A DNA stretch of 64,000 nucleotides, taken from assembly GCA_022539475.1 (NCBI GenBank), contig VCMS01000059.1:62001-126000 (forward strand), read 5' to 3'. The stretch comes from Gracilaria domingensis (taxonomy: Eukaryota > Rhodophyta > Florideophyceae > Gracilariales > Gracilariaceae). Below, piece after piece: positions 41,629-52,336 of this stretch (its first letter is position 1; each line of letters starts with the position of its first letter). The position numbers and the translations under genes were made by a program. The notes under the pieces were generated by a model, which saw only the letters and a list, made by a program, of their open reading frames with translations, was not told the origin of the DNA and did not search any database.

Positions 41629-42939
41629 CTACTCGTGAGCAGCGTTAAAAGCTTCCATCTCCTTTCTGTAGCGCTCACGGTCCTTCTCGGCTTCCTCGAA
41701 GTACGGCGCCTTGTGGGCATCCGAAAGAGCCTTCCAACGATCAGCAATCTCCTTGGCCATGCTATGCTGCACATTGTTCTCCTTTATGTATTCCGACACC
41801 TGTGTGGCGTGCGCACTGAAGAAGATGGCGTACGCATTCTTCGCGCGTTTTGGTTCTGCTGCCTTTGCTTCCTTGGCGGCCTTCTTCTCCTCTCTGATCT
41901 TTTTGTTCTGTTCCTTCTGGGCGACCTTGAGCTCTGCTTGCATCTTGCGGAATGCTTGCGCATGCTCCTTCTCCTGGATGGTTGCTTCGTACGCCTCCAT
42001 GGCGGCCTGCTTGAACTGTTGCTGCTCGTGTGCCTTTTGCTCGGCGAGTTGGGTGAGCGCAGCGTTGTACTGTTCCATCTGCTGCTTGTAGCGCGTGTCG
42101 TCCTCAGCAGCCATCTTGTTGAATGTGGCCAACAGCGCCTTGTCCTTCTTCTTCCTGCTGGTCTGAAGCGCCCTCCATTCCTCGGCAATCTTGGCGGTCA
42201 AGCCGAACACGGAGTTGCCGCCCGTCTCCTTGAAGCGCGCGGCGACAAAGAAGTTGTACGCGTTTCTGGGCTGCTTCGGGGCGGCGGGCGCATCGGGGTC
42301 GGCGTGCTTCTGCTGCGCCAGGTGCTTGTCGTAAAACTCGAGCGCCTTTTGCACCTTGAGCTCCTTCTCGTAAAACTCAATGGCCATGCGCTCCTTTTGC
42401 ACATGCTGCTGCTGCTGCTTGTACCGGCTCATCTCGGAGTGGTATCGCAGCCGATCGTGCGCGACGGACGCCTCGAAGGGCGCGCGCTGCTCGGGCGCAA
42501 GCGCCTTCCAGGCGGCGCCCAGCATGGAGTTGATCTGCGCAAAGGTTGCGTCGCGGTTCTCCGCGCAGATGCGGTCGCGCGACAGCTTGCAAAAGTGCTG
42601 GTACGCGGTGAGCGGGCGATTGGGGGGCGCGGGCGCGGCGGCGGTCGGGAGGTGGCCGCCGAACGGGTTGCGCGGCGCGTGGCACGGGGCGGCGGATGCG
42701 GCATTGGCGGAGATGTTGGCGCTCTGCAGCTGCGAGGTGATATCGGCAATGTCGGCGTGGTCCGGGGCGTCGGCGGCGGGCGGCGGCGACGGCGGCGACG
42801 GCGGCGACGGCGGCGGCGGCGGCGACGGGTTCTGCTCGGCGGCGGGCGGCTTGATGGGGCCGGTGCGCGCGGATCGGGTGGCGCGGTGGTTGTGGTTGAC
42901 GGCGGCCAGGGGCTTTCGGGAGCTTCGTCGCGGCGCCAT
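41629..42939 (-). CDS. Three-HMG-box chromatin protein
   Basis: HMG boxes bind and bend DNA. The protein is 436 aa from the ATG at 42939; the frame is open further upstream in GC-rich leader, starting at TTG. A basic N-terminus (APRRSSRKP) and a Pro/Ser low-complexity stretch (39-57) precede three boxes: about 107-174 (NRPLTAYQHFCKLSRDRI), 222-291 (KQPRNAYNFFVAARFKET) and 364-433 (KRAKNAYAIFFSAHATQV). Box ends carry the typical YKQQMEQY and YRKEMEAF motifs. A charged, Gln/Lys/Glu-rich coiled-coil-like linker (291-362) joins boxes 2 and 3. There is no acidic tail. Codon GC falls from the 5' to the 3' end. It is divergent from the C2H2 gene. Confidence 0.92.
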   Translation of the reverse strand: MAPRRSSRKPLAAVNHNHRATRSARTGPIKPPAAEQNPSPPPPPSPPSPPSPPPAADAPDHADIADITSQLQSANISANAASAAPCHAPRNPFGGHLPTAAAPAPPNRPLTAYQHFCKLSRDRICAENRDATFAQINSMLGAAWKALAPEQRAPFEASVAHDRLRYHSEMSRYKQQQQHVQKERMAIEFYEKELKVQKALEFYDKHLAQQKHADPDAPAAPKQPRNAYNFFVAARFKETGGNSVFGLTAKIAEEWRALQTSRKKKDKALLATFNKMAAEDDTRYKQQMEQYNAALTQLAEQKAHEQQQFKQAAMEAYEATIQEKEHAQAFRKMQAELKVAQKEQNKKIREEKKAAKEAKAAEPKRAKNAYAIFFSAHATQVSEYIKENNVQHSMAKEIADRWKALSDAHKAPYFEEAEKDRERYRKEMEAFNAAHE

Positions 42940-43506
42940 GCTGGGGAGGACGAGGGGCGAGCCGGGAAGGGAAGGCGAAGGCGTGCACGGCGGTGAGAGC
43001 GGCGGCGCGCGGCGGCGCGGAGCAGGCGCGGGGGGGAGGGGGGCAGGGGGCTTGATGCGCTTAAATGCGGGGGGCCGCCGCAGACACACGCGGCCGTTCG
43101 AATTCAAATCGCGCCGTTTTCAAACGTTTGAACGCGCGGCGCCGCGCCAGCCGGCGTGCAGCTACGAGCGGTAGCAAATCGCGCGCATGCGGTACGCGGA
43201 GCGGCGCGGCGGCGGGCGCCACGTGGGCGGCGCGGCGCGCCTCGGCGCTGGTGAGCTGAGCAGCGCGCGCGCGGCGGCGGTTGCGGCGCGTGGGGCGCGC
43301 GCACGGCGGGCGCGCGCGCGCGCGCGGCGGCAGCGGCGCCACGCGCGGCGGCGGCGGCGGCGGCGGCGGCGATCGGCTCGCGGGAGCGCTGCGGGCAGCG
43401 CGCGCACCAAGCACGCATGAGCAAATTACACCATGACGTTGCGCGCACGGGGCGCCGCGGCGCCGCGCGGGCGCCGTGCGCCGGCGGCGGCGCCGCGCGG
43501 CGCGCC

Positions 43507-43543
<37 letters not shown>

Positions 43544-43740
43544 GCGCCCTTCACAGCGCGCGGCGCGCGCCACGCGCCGCGCGGCGCGCGGGCGCGCGCT
43601 TACAGCGGGGCGCGCGCAAAAAGGCGCGCGCGCCAGACGACGCGCGCGCGGCGTCGATTCGGCGCGCGCGCAAAAAAAAGCGCGCGCTCAAACGCGCCCA
43701 CGCGGCGTGCACGCCGCGCACACGCCGCCACTGTACCTTA

Positions 43741-43760
43741 GCGCGCGCGCGCGCGCGCGC
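43741..43760. repeat. (GC)10 dinucleotide run
   Basis: Twenty alternating G and C bases lie in the divergent promoter island. Alternating GC of this length can adopt Z-DNA under supercoiling. Confidence 0.7.
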
Positions 43761-43899
43761 CCGCCGCCGCACCTCGGCGCGCCCCGCAGCAGCCGCCGTC
43801 CGCCGCCCATCCAGTCGCGCCCACCGCCCTCCCTCGCCGCCGCCGCCGCCGCCGCCCCCCCCCGCCAGTCGCGCCCACCGCCCCCCCGCGCGCGCTCAC

Positions 43900-44023
<124 letters not shown>

Positions 44024-44044
44024 GCGCCCGCGCCCGCGCCCGCC

Positions 44045-44485
44045 ATGGACGGCCCCGTGGGCCTGGCGTCGGCGCGCTCGACGTGGACGCTGGAGACGGC
44101 GTACCAGTACGCGACGCAGCGCGCCATCCAGCCGGCGCAGCCGGACGGCGAGCCGCTGTACAACTGCCCGTTCCCGCCGTGCGCCAAGCAGTTTTCCAAG
44201 CGCTTCAACCTCAAGGCGCACCTGCGCGTGCACACGGGCGACAAGCCGTTCGCGTGCGCCTACCCGGGCTGCTCGCGCCGCTTCATGTGGAAGAGCTCGC
44301 TCACCAGCCACCACACCGGCCACAGCCGCCGCAACGCGCACATGGCCAAGCGCTCGGCCGCCGCCGCCGCCGCCGCGCTGGCGCGCGCCGCCAGCGCGCC
44401 GCCGCTGGTGGCGTGCTCGCCCGCGCCCGCGCCCGTGCCGCCGGACGCGCGCCTTGTGCCGCCCGCCTCCTTCCGCCGCGCCGCT

Positions 44486-44517
<32 letters not shown>

Positions 44518-45088
44518 TTCGTACATGCCGTCGCCGCCGCACGTGGCCGCGCCCACCTCGCTGCGCCACCCGTCGCTCAGTGCCGTCGCGCGCGCGCCAC
44601 CGTCGTGTACGCTGTCGCCGTACGGCGCGCCGCCGCCTTTCAACGCGCCTCTACCGCACGCGCACGCGCACGCGCACGCGCACGCGCACGCGCTCACACA
44701 CGCGCACGCGCGAGGTGCGCCCTTGTCATCAACAGCGCTGGCGCACGCGGGCGGAGCGGCGCCGCCTCGCGCGCCGTCGCTGCACGCGTCGACGCCGCCG
44801 CCGTCGCTGTCGCAGCCGCTGCCCAGCATTCAGGCGGCGGGCGTCAAGGCGCTGTCGCCGCTGGCGCTCAAGCCGGAGGCGCAGGCGCTGCACCACGCGG
44901 CGGCGGTGCTGTCGGTGCCGTCGCCGTCGCCGCTGGCGCGCGAGTCGGTGCTGTCAAAGTGTGCGCCGTGCACGCTGCTGCCGCCGTCGTCTAACCTACT
45001 GCCGTCTCCCGGCGCGCTGCCGCGCTCGCCGGGCGCGTTCACGCCGCAGCTGCTGTTCGCGGCCGGCGGCGGCGGCGGCGGCGTGTGG

Positions 45089-45122
<34 letters not shown>

Positions 45123-45619
45123 GTGGTGGTGGCGCGGCGCGCAGCGCGTCGCCGGGCGCGCGCGCGGGCGGCGACGCGGCGATGGCGGGCGGCGGCGGCG
45201 GCGGCGACGCGTCGCCGCTGGCGCGCTCGCCCGGCGTGGCGGCGGGCAGCTCGTCGTCGCCGGGCGGCGCGCTGCGGCACGCGCGGCGCGGCGGCGGCGG
45301 CGGCGGCGGCGGCGACGGCGGCGGCGGCGGCGGCGCGGTGCAGCGCGCGCACAGGCCGCTGCTGCCGCCGCTGGCGCACGTGGCGCCGAAGAACCCGCCC
45401 ACGCACATCGACCTGGGCGGGCTGGGCGACGACGAGCCCAGCAGCAGCCTGCCGGCGCTGGGCAGCCCGCACACGGAGCTGAGCCCGCTGCCCGTGGCCA
45501 GCCCCATCTTCGGCGCGTCGCAGACGCCCACGTCGCCCGTGCAGCCGTTCTCGCCCTTCTCGGGCGGGCTGGTGTCGTCGGCCAAGGGCAAGGCGCCCGC
45601 GGCGTGGTACCAGGCGTAG
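44045..45619 (+). CDS. Two-finger C2H2 transcription-factor-like protein with homopolymer tracts
   Basis: The protein is 524 aa from an ATG in good context (CGCCATGG). Two adjacent C2H2 fingers lie near the N-terminus: [10 protein letters not shown]...HLRVH (Cys41, Cys46, His59, His63) and [10 protein letters not shown]...HHTGH (Cys71, Cys76, His89, His93), joined by the standard TGDKPFA linker. The four-residue Cys spacing is of the YY1/GLI/ZIC-like type. The other 420 residues are low complexity: poly-Ala (104-110), a poly-Pro run of ten, a His-Ala repeat (about 205-220) from a GCGCAC tandem, and Gly tracts of about 16 and shorter. Ser-Pro motifs are frequent, so phosphorylation is likely. 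Very GC-rich codons match the surrounding island. Target genes are unknown. Confidence 0.85.
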
Positions 45620-45753
45620 CAGCGTTGTGTGTTTTCCTTCTTTTTGTTGAGTTACCTTCGTATATGTCGTTTCTTTGTTTACTGCCGCGCGGAAAGCGCG
45701 CCCAGCTGTTGCGTCATGCTGACGTCACGCGCCGCCGCCGCCGCCGCCGCCGC

Positions 45754-45784
<31 letters not shown>

Positions 45785-46065
45785 GCGCCGCGCGCGCGCG
45801 CGCAACGTGGCGCGCGCCGCAGCCGCCCCTCGCCCGCGCCCGCGCCCTCCCCGCCCGGCGCCGCCCCCGCCCCGCGCGCCGCGCGTTTTGGCTCGCCGCC
45901 GCCGCCGCCCGCTGTACCGCTGTAAGGCCGCGCGTGCCTCTTTTTCAATTCACCGCGCCGACCGCGCGCTCCTCCACTCAGCGCTCCTCACGCGCCGCCC
46001 CGCGCGTCGCTGAATTGCTGGTGGTCACCACCACCACCCCCTCCCCTCGCCCCGCACGCGCCGCC
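45620..46065. promoter_or_regulatory. GC-rich gap upstream of the M13 peptidase
   Basis: After about 80 bp of AT-rich C2H2 3' flank, the sequence turns GC-rich with GCC triplet arrays (about 45731-45785). It holds a perfect TGACGTCA palindrome at 45720-45727. Confidence 0.45.
45720..45727. promoter_or_regulatory. CRE-type bZIP site TGACGTCA
   Basis: This is a full CRE palindrome about 345 bp upstream of the probable M13 peptidase start. CREB/ATF-type bZIP factors bind this core in animals, and plant bZIPs bind related ACGT cores. One 8-bp match is only suggestive. Confidence 0.35.
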
Positions 46066-46172
46066 ATGACGCGCCGCGCGCCCGAGCCCCACGCGCGCGT
46101 GCACGCGTACGCGCAGCTGCGCGCCGCCAGCGACGACGACGACGACGCGCCCGCGCCCGCGCCCGCCACCCC

Positions 46173-46210
<38 letters not shown>

Positions 46211-46304
46211 CGCCGAGCGCGCGCTGCTGTTCCACGGCGGCGGCGAGCGCGACCCGCTCGCGTACCCGCCGCCGCCGCGCGGCTACTACCGCCGCGATGA
46301 GCCC
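46066..46304 (+). other. Probable cytosolic N-terminus of the M13 peptidase, split by a frame change
   Basis: An ATG at 46066 opens a frame coding a basic/acidic tail (MTRRAPEPHARVHAYAQLR, then five Asp and an Ala-Pro stretch). From about 46175 the peptidase frame is already open upstream of its first ATG and reads poly-Pro, then AERALLFHGGGERDPLAYP and RGYYRRDEP, leading straight into the membrane anchor. The two frames meet at a six-C run (46169-46174). One C fewer than the genome has would explain it. Together they look like the cytosolic tail of a type II membrane protein. Confidence 0.55.
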
Positions 46305-48425
46305 ATGCGCGTGCTGCACCGCGGCCGGCTGCTGCTCGTGCTGCTGGCCGTCGCGGCCGCCTGCCTGGCCATCGCCGCCGTCATCGACGTCTCCAGCCCG
46401 TCCGCGCTGCTGGAGCAGGGCCGCGACGCCCAGTCCGTCGCCGACTCCGTGCTGGCCGCCATGGACCGCAGCGCCGACCCGTGCGACGACTTTTACGAGT
46501 ACGCGTGCGGCTCGTGGCTGCGCACCGCGCGCATCCCCAGCGACAAGACCGAGTACTCCAAGTCGTTCAGCGTCGTGTACGACATCATCCAGCTCATGCT
46601 CAAGGACATGCTCGAGCTCGACCTGCAGAACGCGATCCCGCCGTCCAAGCCGGGCATGTTCTACGCGTCGTGCGTCGACCAGATGGGCGTGGGCGGCCTC
46701 AACACGCTCTACCTGCGCCCGTTCCGCGACCACTTCAGCGCGCTGCGCACGTCGCGCCAGCTGGTGCGCCTGCTGGCGCGCCTGCACCTGCAGTCCTCCG
46801 CCGCGCTCTTCGACATCTCCACCAGCCTGGACGAGAAGAACACCAGCCGCTACGCGCTGTACGTGGGCCAGGGCGGCCTGGGCCTGCCGCACCGCGACGA
46901 CTACCTCAAGCACACCGACCGCGAAATCGAGATGCGATCCAAGTACGTCGCCCTCATGGAGACGCTGCTCAACGTTGCGGGCAAGGCGCGCCTCATCCCG
47001 CGAAAGGGCAACCACCAGCTGGCGCGCGACGTCCTGCAGTTCGAGACCGCCTTGGCCAATGTGTCGCTGCCGCCGGAGGAGCTGCGCAATCCGGAAAACA
47101 TGTACAACAAGATCAAGCTCCACCACTTGCCGCACCAGCTCATGTTTTCCGAGTACATGCACGTGCTTGGCGTCGATGAGCAGCGTCTTGGCGGCTCGGT
47201 CATCATCGACAACCTCAACTTCATCCGTGCGGCCGCTGCCTTGGTCGAGCTTGTGGACTCCAACCCCAACATGCGCAAGGTCATCAAGGGCTACCTGGCC
47301 TTCCATCTGGTGCGCGCCGCCGCAAAGGACGGGCTGCTGGGTGAAAGCGCTTACCACGAGACGTTCAAGTTCAAGCAGCATGTGTATGGGCTCAAGCAGC
47401 TGCCGGACAAGTGGAAGTATTGCCAGACGCTCACCACCAGGCACCTCGGCGAGGCCTTGGGAGCCGCGTTTGTCAACAAGCATTTCCCTGAGAGCCGCAA
47501 GCAGGTCGCCGTGCATCTGGCGCAGCAGATTTCCAAGTCGTTTGCAAACACCTTGAAATCGGAGACGTGGATGGATCAGCCAACCATCGATGCGGCCATT
47601 GACAAGTTGAACGCCATCAACTGGAAGGTGGGCTACAGCGAAAAGCTGGACACTTATGACGACGTTGACATCACAACCTCCTTCCAGAGCAACGTGCATT
47701 CTGCTATTGCGCACCTGTGGCGGAAACGTCTCAACCGTCTGGGCAACCCTATCGATAACACAGAGTGGTTTATGAAGCCTCATGAGGTCAACGCGTATTA
47801 CTCGGTGACTCGCAATGAAATGGTTTTCCCCGCGGGAATTTTGCAACCACCATTCTTCTCTGATGCGTACCCGGAAGCGATGAATTACGGCAGCATTGGC
47901 GCTGTGATTGGGCACGAAATGTCCCATGGCTTTGACGACCAAGGCCGTCAGTACGACAAGGCGGGCATGTTGACTCCGTGGTGGTCCGATTCGTCTGTTT
48001 CCAAGTACAAACAAAAGGCGCAGTGTTACATTGACCTCTATGATACGTACAAGCCGCGCGACGTCGACATCCACGTCCGTGGCAACCTCACGCTCGGCGA
48101 GAATCTTGCCGATACAAACGGAGTCAACGTGGCGTTTCGCGCTTTCAAGAGTAGAGCAAATAACAGTCAAGACGGCATTCCTCCGCCAAACGCGCTTCTG
48201 GCGAGGGAACTTACAAACGACCAGCTGTTTTTCGTCGCGTATGCGCAAACCTGGTGCACTCTTCATCGGCATGAAGCGCTCAAGGTAGATATCATGACTG
48301 ATCCCCACTCTCCCGCAAAGTTTCGGGTTCTGGGCCCGTTGAGCGAGAGCCCGGTCTTTGCGGAAGCATTTTCTTGTCGGAATGGGAGTAGATATAATCC
48401 TACCACACGGTGTGAACTATGGTGA
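46305..48425 (+). CDS. M13-family (neprilysin-like) zinc metallopeptidase, type II membrane protein
   Basis: M13 peptidases are zinc ectoenzymes that cut small peptides at the cell surface or in the secretory pathway. The protein is 706 aa from the ATG at 46305, close to the family's 670-770 aa; the true start may be at 46066. A membrane anchor (about 8-28, LLLVLLAVAAACLAIAAVI) is followed by the family start DPCDDFYEYACGSW. The zinc site is complete: HEMSH at 537-541 and ENLADTNG with the third ligand Glu599 and Asp603. The C-terminal CxxW (CELW) closes the protein. Cysteines expected for family disulfides are present. Third-position GC is extreme at the 5' end and relaxes toward the 3' end. 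Confidence 0.94.
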   Translation: MRVLHRGRLLLVLLAVAAACLAIAAVIDVSSPSALLEQGRDAQSVADSVLAAMDRSADPCDDFYEYACGSWLRTARIPSDKTEYSKSFSVVYDIIQLMLKDMLELDLQNAIPPSKPGMFYASCVDQMGVGGLNTLYLRPFRDHFSALRTSRQLVRLLARLHLQSSAALFDISTSLDEKNTSRYALYVGQGGLGLPHRDDYLKHTDREIEMRSKYVALMETLLNVAGKARLIPRKGNHQLARDVLQFETALANVSLPPEELRNPENMYNKIKLHHLPHQLMFSEYMHVLGVDEQRLGGSVIIDNLNFIRAAAALVELVDSNPNMRKVIKGYLAFHLVRAAAKDGLLGESAYHETFKFKQHVYGLKQLPDKWKYCQTLTTRHLGEALGAAFVNKHFPESRKQVAVHLAQQISKSFANTLKSETWMDQPTIDAAIDKLNAINWKVGYSEKLDTYDDVDITTSFQSNVHSAIAHLWRKRLNRLGNPIDNTEWFMKPHEVNAYYSVTRNEMVFPAGILQPPFFSDAYPEAMNYGSIGAVIGHEMSHGFDDQGRQYDKAGMLTPWWSDSSVSKYKQKAQCYIDLYDTYKPRDVDIHVRGNLTLGENLADTNGVNVAFRAFKSRANNSQDGIPPPNALLARELTNDQLFFVAYAQTWCTLHRHEALKVDIMTDPHSPAKFRVLGPLSESPVFAEAFSCRNGSRYNPTTRCELW

Positions 48426-49129
48426 TTTTGCAATGATGCAGTGATAGAGGCATCTCCTTAAACGAGTTTTGTACAGACAACTCTCACCATAGACAGCCCA
48501 ACGGATACTCGAATTGGATGCGCCGGATTGCGTTCCGTGTCCGCCTGTAACATCATGTTGACGACGAACATGGCTCAATTTTTCGTCAGCTTCACAAGAG
48601 TAGACTCACTTTAGATTCACTACCCCTGTAGCTCTACTTCTGGATAGGGGGCCCTACAAAAGACGCAGAAAACAATTTTACTAAAGAGGCAGCTAGTACA
48701 AGTTGAGAATTTGTAATCAAACGTTTACGCTCCGGAACGTACTCGTTTTGGGAAGGACCAAGTTCTTAGTTTCCACAGCTTTTGATTTCCGAACAAGTAC
48801 ATGTAGTCCCAAAGTCCTGTGTTTCCAAATATCGCAAGCCTTGCTTGGTGAGCACTTCGAAGTGTTACCAGCGACAATTTCTGAAAGATCGGCACGACGA
48901 AGAGCTGGCGAGTGGCCATCTAGATTGAACTCCTGCAGTCATGAAATTTCGAGCGGTGTAGGGATCCCTTTCTCAATGATTGAAACGTTCGGCAGACGTT
49001 ACCCATCTTCAGAAGATGGAATGGGGTCAAGGCATGATTCCATGGCTCTTAAGAGCTTGCTTTAGTCTTATCGAGTTGAAGAAGATCTACAGAAACATGG
49101 GAACAGCCAAATAGACTAGCGACGCAAAG
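48426..49129. other. Intergenic, convergent; second copy of the 23-base motif
   Basis: Shared 3' flank of the peptidase and RAN. It contains the motif copy at 48549-48571. The 120-codon frame at 48703-49065 has no family features. Confidence 0.45.
48549..48571. repeat. 23-base motif, copy 2
   Basis: It matches the motif at 26424-26446 at 21 of 23 positions. A T-run followed by GTCAGCTTC also occurs close to both copies. Confidence 0.4.
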
Positions 49130-49994
49130 TTACATGTCGTTGTCCTCTTCATCGGGCAAAGGAACTTGGCTCACATCCGCAATGTCCTTCTCGATCTGGG
49201 CAACCTGGTCTTGCGAGATGGTAATCTCAGGCGGTTGAAGCGCAAGCGCCTCGGTGAACACGACAGAAGGGTTGCCGATGAGCTTACGAGCAATCCACAA
49301 GAAGGGCTTTTCGAAGTTGTAGTTGCTCTTCGCGCTAAGTTCATAGTACTGGAGAGACTTTTTCCGGTGGAAGGTGATGCTCTTGGCCTTCACCTTTCGA
49401 TCCTTGATGTCCACCTTGTTACCGCACAGCACAATAGGGATGTTCTCGCACACTCGTACGAGATCGCGATGCCATTGCGGAACATTTTTGTACGTCATAC
49501 GAGACGTGACGTCGAACATGATGATTGCTGCATTTCCCTGAATGCTGTGATAGGGCGAATGGAGACAAATCAAAAAGCAAAAGGTTAGAGTTCTGACTGA
49601 GATCATTTGAAAAAGCTTGCCACCTGCACTTCAGAATGAATAGGGGTTAAAAAGACGCGCAACGACGTGACTCGAATAGCGCAGGAGCAGAAGCTCAGGC
49701 TCTTCATGGTGTGCAATGGGAACGGAACAGAATTGTGAAAACGTGAACTTACTAGTAACCATCACGAAGACCACCCAGTTTTTCTTGACCAGCAGTATCC
49801 CACACGTTCATGAGGATGGGGCCAAAATTTGTTGAGAACTTTAGCGGATGTACCTCGACACCCATGGTAGCCAGGTAACGCTTCTCAAATTCGCCAGTGA
49901 TATGCCTCTTGACAAACGTTGTCTTCCCCACACCTCCATCTCCGACAAGCACAACCTTGAAGGTCGGGATGGTTTGGGCTTGGTTTTGGGCCAT
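49130..49994 (-). CDS. RAN: Ran GTPase (two exons)
   Basis: Ran drives nucleocytoplasmic transport and spindle assembly. The coding sequence joins exon 1 (49994-49753) to exon 2 (49544-49130), giving 218 aa against 216 in human. Exon 1 starts [18 protein letters not shown] and has the P-loop GDGGVGKT (18-25) and switch [18 protein letters not shown]. The split Tyr codon is completed across the junction to give [20 protein letters not shown] and SAK guanine-binding motifs follow, and the acidic tail ends DEEDNDM, like the DEDDDL end that locks Ran.GDP. The frame is open upstream to 50045, but Met at 49994 matches the family start. Identity to human Ran is very high by eye. Confidence 0.97.
49545..49752 (-). 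other. Intron of RAN, 208 bp
   Basis: The 5' splice site reads TACTA|GTAAGT and the 3' site TATCACAG|CATTCAG on the minus strand. Splicing restores the invariant GYYIQ sequence of Ran in phase 2. Confidence 0.93.
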
Positions 49995-52336
49995 GGCGGC
50001 GGCGGAGCCAGAGACGCACGGGCAGAGTGGCGGACAGAAGCACACACGGATCAGAAGGGGCTGATCGCCAACGGACTGCGGTTTGATTCGGTGCGATCGT
50101 CAAGGTGAACAACTAAGGGGGCCAGGGTACTCGGAGAGCGGAAGGACGACGTGGGAAGCGTGGCGGAAACAAGTTGCTGTAGATCCGGACGTGAAGCGTG
50201 GCTATGTATCTACAAGCGGGATAGTTATCAGCGGTGGCGCTGAGAAAACGAGCCGATTTGCGCCCAGTGCGCTTGTTCGGTGAGGACTAGATAGGACTAG
50301 ATATGATATCTACACGCACGTTATCCGAGTGTGGACGGCGGGGCTGTGGAGGCCAAATACTTCTAGACGAAGTCGGGGCTTCTCTTCCCAAAAATTTCCG
50401 TTTTTCACGGATTTGTCTACCCAATCACAGTCGATTCCTCATTTGTGCTGCCCAACAATATCTGACCAAGTGCGCGCCTTCCATTTGGCTAGTTGCTGAA
50501 ACGAAACTTGAAAAAGGCAAAACGCGCTGGCAAATTCAAATTTGTGCGTCGCCGCTCCTCGATCAAATTGGACCGTTTCCATCGAGCACAGAGCACAGAT
50601 GTGCTGCACAAATTGATCAAGCGTACCAAAGGTAGCCCAGCGCCCCAGGGGGGCTGGCCAGTGGCCACACGCCATCGTTCCGAACGATTCGTTCGCGGCC
50701 CGAATGATGAACCAGCAGGGTCATCACCCACAATCCATGAGATAGGTTGATAACCGTTATCAAAGATGGACCCGCCGAGTCACGAAGCCCAGACGAGCTG
50801 ACCAGGGTACTGCGTGATTTCACAGCAGATATCGGCGCAAAACGATGTTTTGCAAGAGGCAGGTAGACTTAATCAAAATAGGTCTTTAAGGCTCGTCCAG
50901 ATCACTCGCTTCCAATCTGCAGGTACAAAACCGCTCACGGACGCAACCACGTCAACAAGTCCAAGGCGCTTTTAACCCCAAGAAAAGCTTCAGGGCCATG
51001 AGCCGCATATTGTTTTCTCTGCAGATTGTCATCGAACTGTCGTTTGCTAGACGAGGCCATGTGTTAAATACCGGCGGGATGATATAGACAACTCATAGCA
51101 ACCCCAGCGCGCTTCTCCTGACGTTATATATAGCCCTTGACGATTTATCACCGAGCCCATAGTTATCATTCACTGGCAGGAAACAACAGATGCTTGCGTA
51201 GAATAACTTTTTATCTACGCTTCTGCACTGAAGGACCTAATGCGTCATTAAACGCCGCTCATCGACGGCATTCCTCAGAACAACGCTTCACACACAAACG
51301 AAAACGCAATGTCGGTAAGTGTGCGATTCTTTCTTCAGCTCGCCTGTCATTCTCGCAATCCGAACCCGATAAAAAATGTTTCAAATGTTTCATGGCACTC
51401 ATAAAAGCTGAGCATAGCGTAGCTTTGCACAAGATGTAGGAGATGAATCTATATCTGTATCGGTTTGTTCAACTTTGGAATCAGCACTTGATTTCCCTAC
51501 TAAAAGAAGCGGAAAGACGACGGAGGGACGAGATGAGACATATTCAATCTGTAATCAACTTTCAATCTCTCAGAAACGTGCGGAACGTGTGCTTCTCCTT
51601 TACGTTCTCGATGATCAACACCAAGTACTTCTCGCCAGTACATCGGCTCAACTTCTATTCAACTCCTCACAATTGAGGGATTTGACCGAGTAGTAGCATT
51701 CGGTCTCTTCATATCTCTAAGGGTCATTCGTTTATTTCGTATTCTCTCTTCAGAACACATTCTATGATGACGGGCGACCGGTTAAATACGTGGACCTGAA
51801 GAGATGTTCATGAATATGTTCTGGTTGCACAGCATGTTATTGCTTCGATGAGTCATCGAAGCAGTAACATGATGACTATGAGCTTCTGTTGGATATCCTG
51901 GATATCCTCACTCTCACGGTCAGCACATCCGTTCGCGGTAGTCATGAAGGAGTGTTTCCTTTCTCATGCTATGAACACGTTCCTTGACGGACGTACACGG
52001 TAGTGGAGAGACGTCAAGGTTTGTGCCAGAGATCTTTACAACAACGAAAAAGCCAAGAAAGTACTGTAGGACTTTCAGAGCTTCATACAAAGAGCATTTC
52101 AGAAAGTCAAGAAGTCAGTTAAATCAAGCGTTCACAAGCGTTCAAAAGTCACCTCCTGGGAAAACTCCCCTCTATCCTTGCTCATGTAGTGAAGCGTAAT
52201 GTATCAAACATGTTGATAGAGAACCCTTCTCTTCCGACACCACACTTGCCAAAATTTGAACACTGGTTCCAAGATAAACGCAAGAAACAAAATCGATGTA
52301 CATGTAGCACCAACCCAAGGGATCTCTGTTCAGAAT
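49995..52336. other. Intergenic, 2.3 kb; contains a 19-bp hairpin
   Basis: No supported gene. The first part is the RAN promoter. A long hairpin lies at 51833-51871. Frames at 50303-50635 and 51137-51439 have no domain or consistent start. Confidence 0.4.
51833..51871. repeat. Hairpin, 19-bp arms with one mismatch
   Basis: CATGTTATTGCTTCGATGA (51833-51851) and its near-complement (51853-51871) flank a single G. The one mismatch would be a wobble pair in one RNA strand. The centre contains the AP-1/Gcn4-type core TGAGTCA (51849-51855). Confidence 0.65.
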
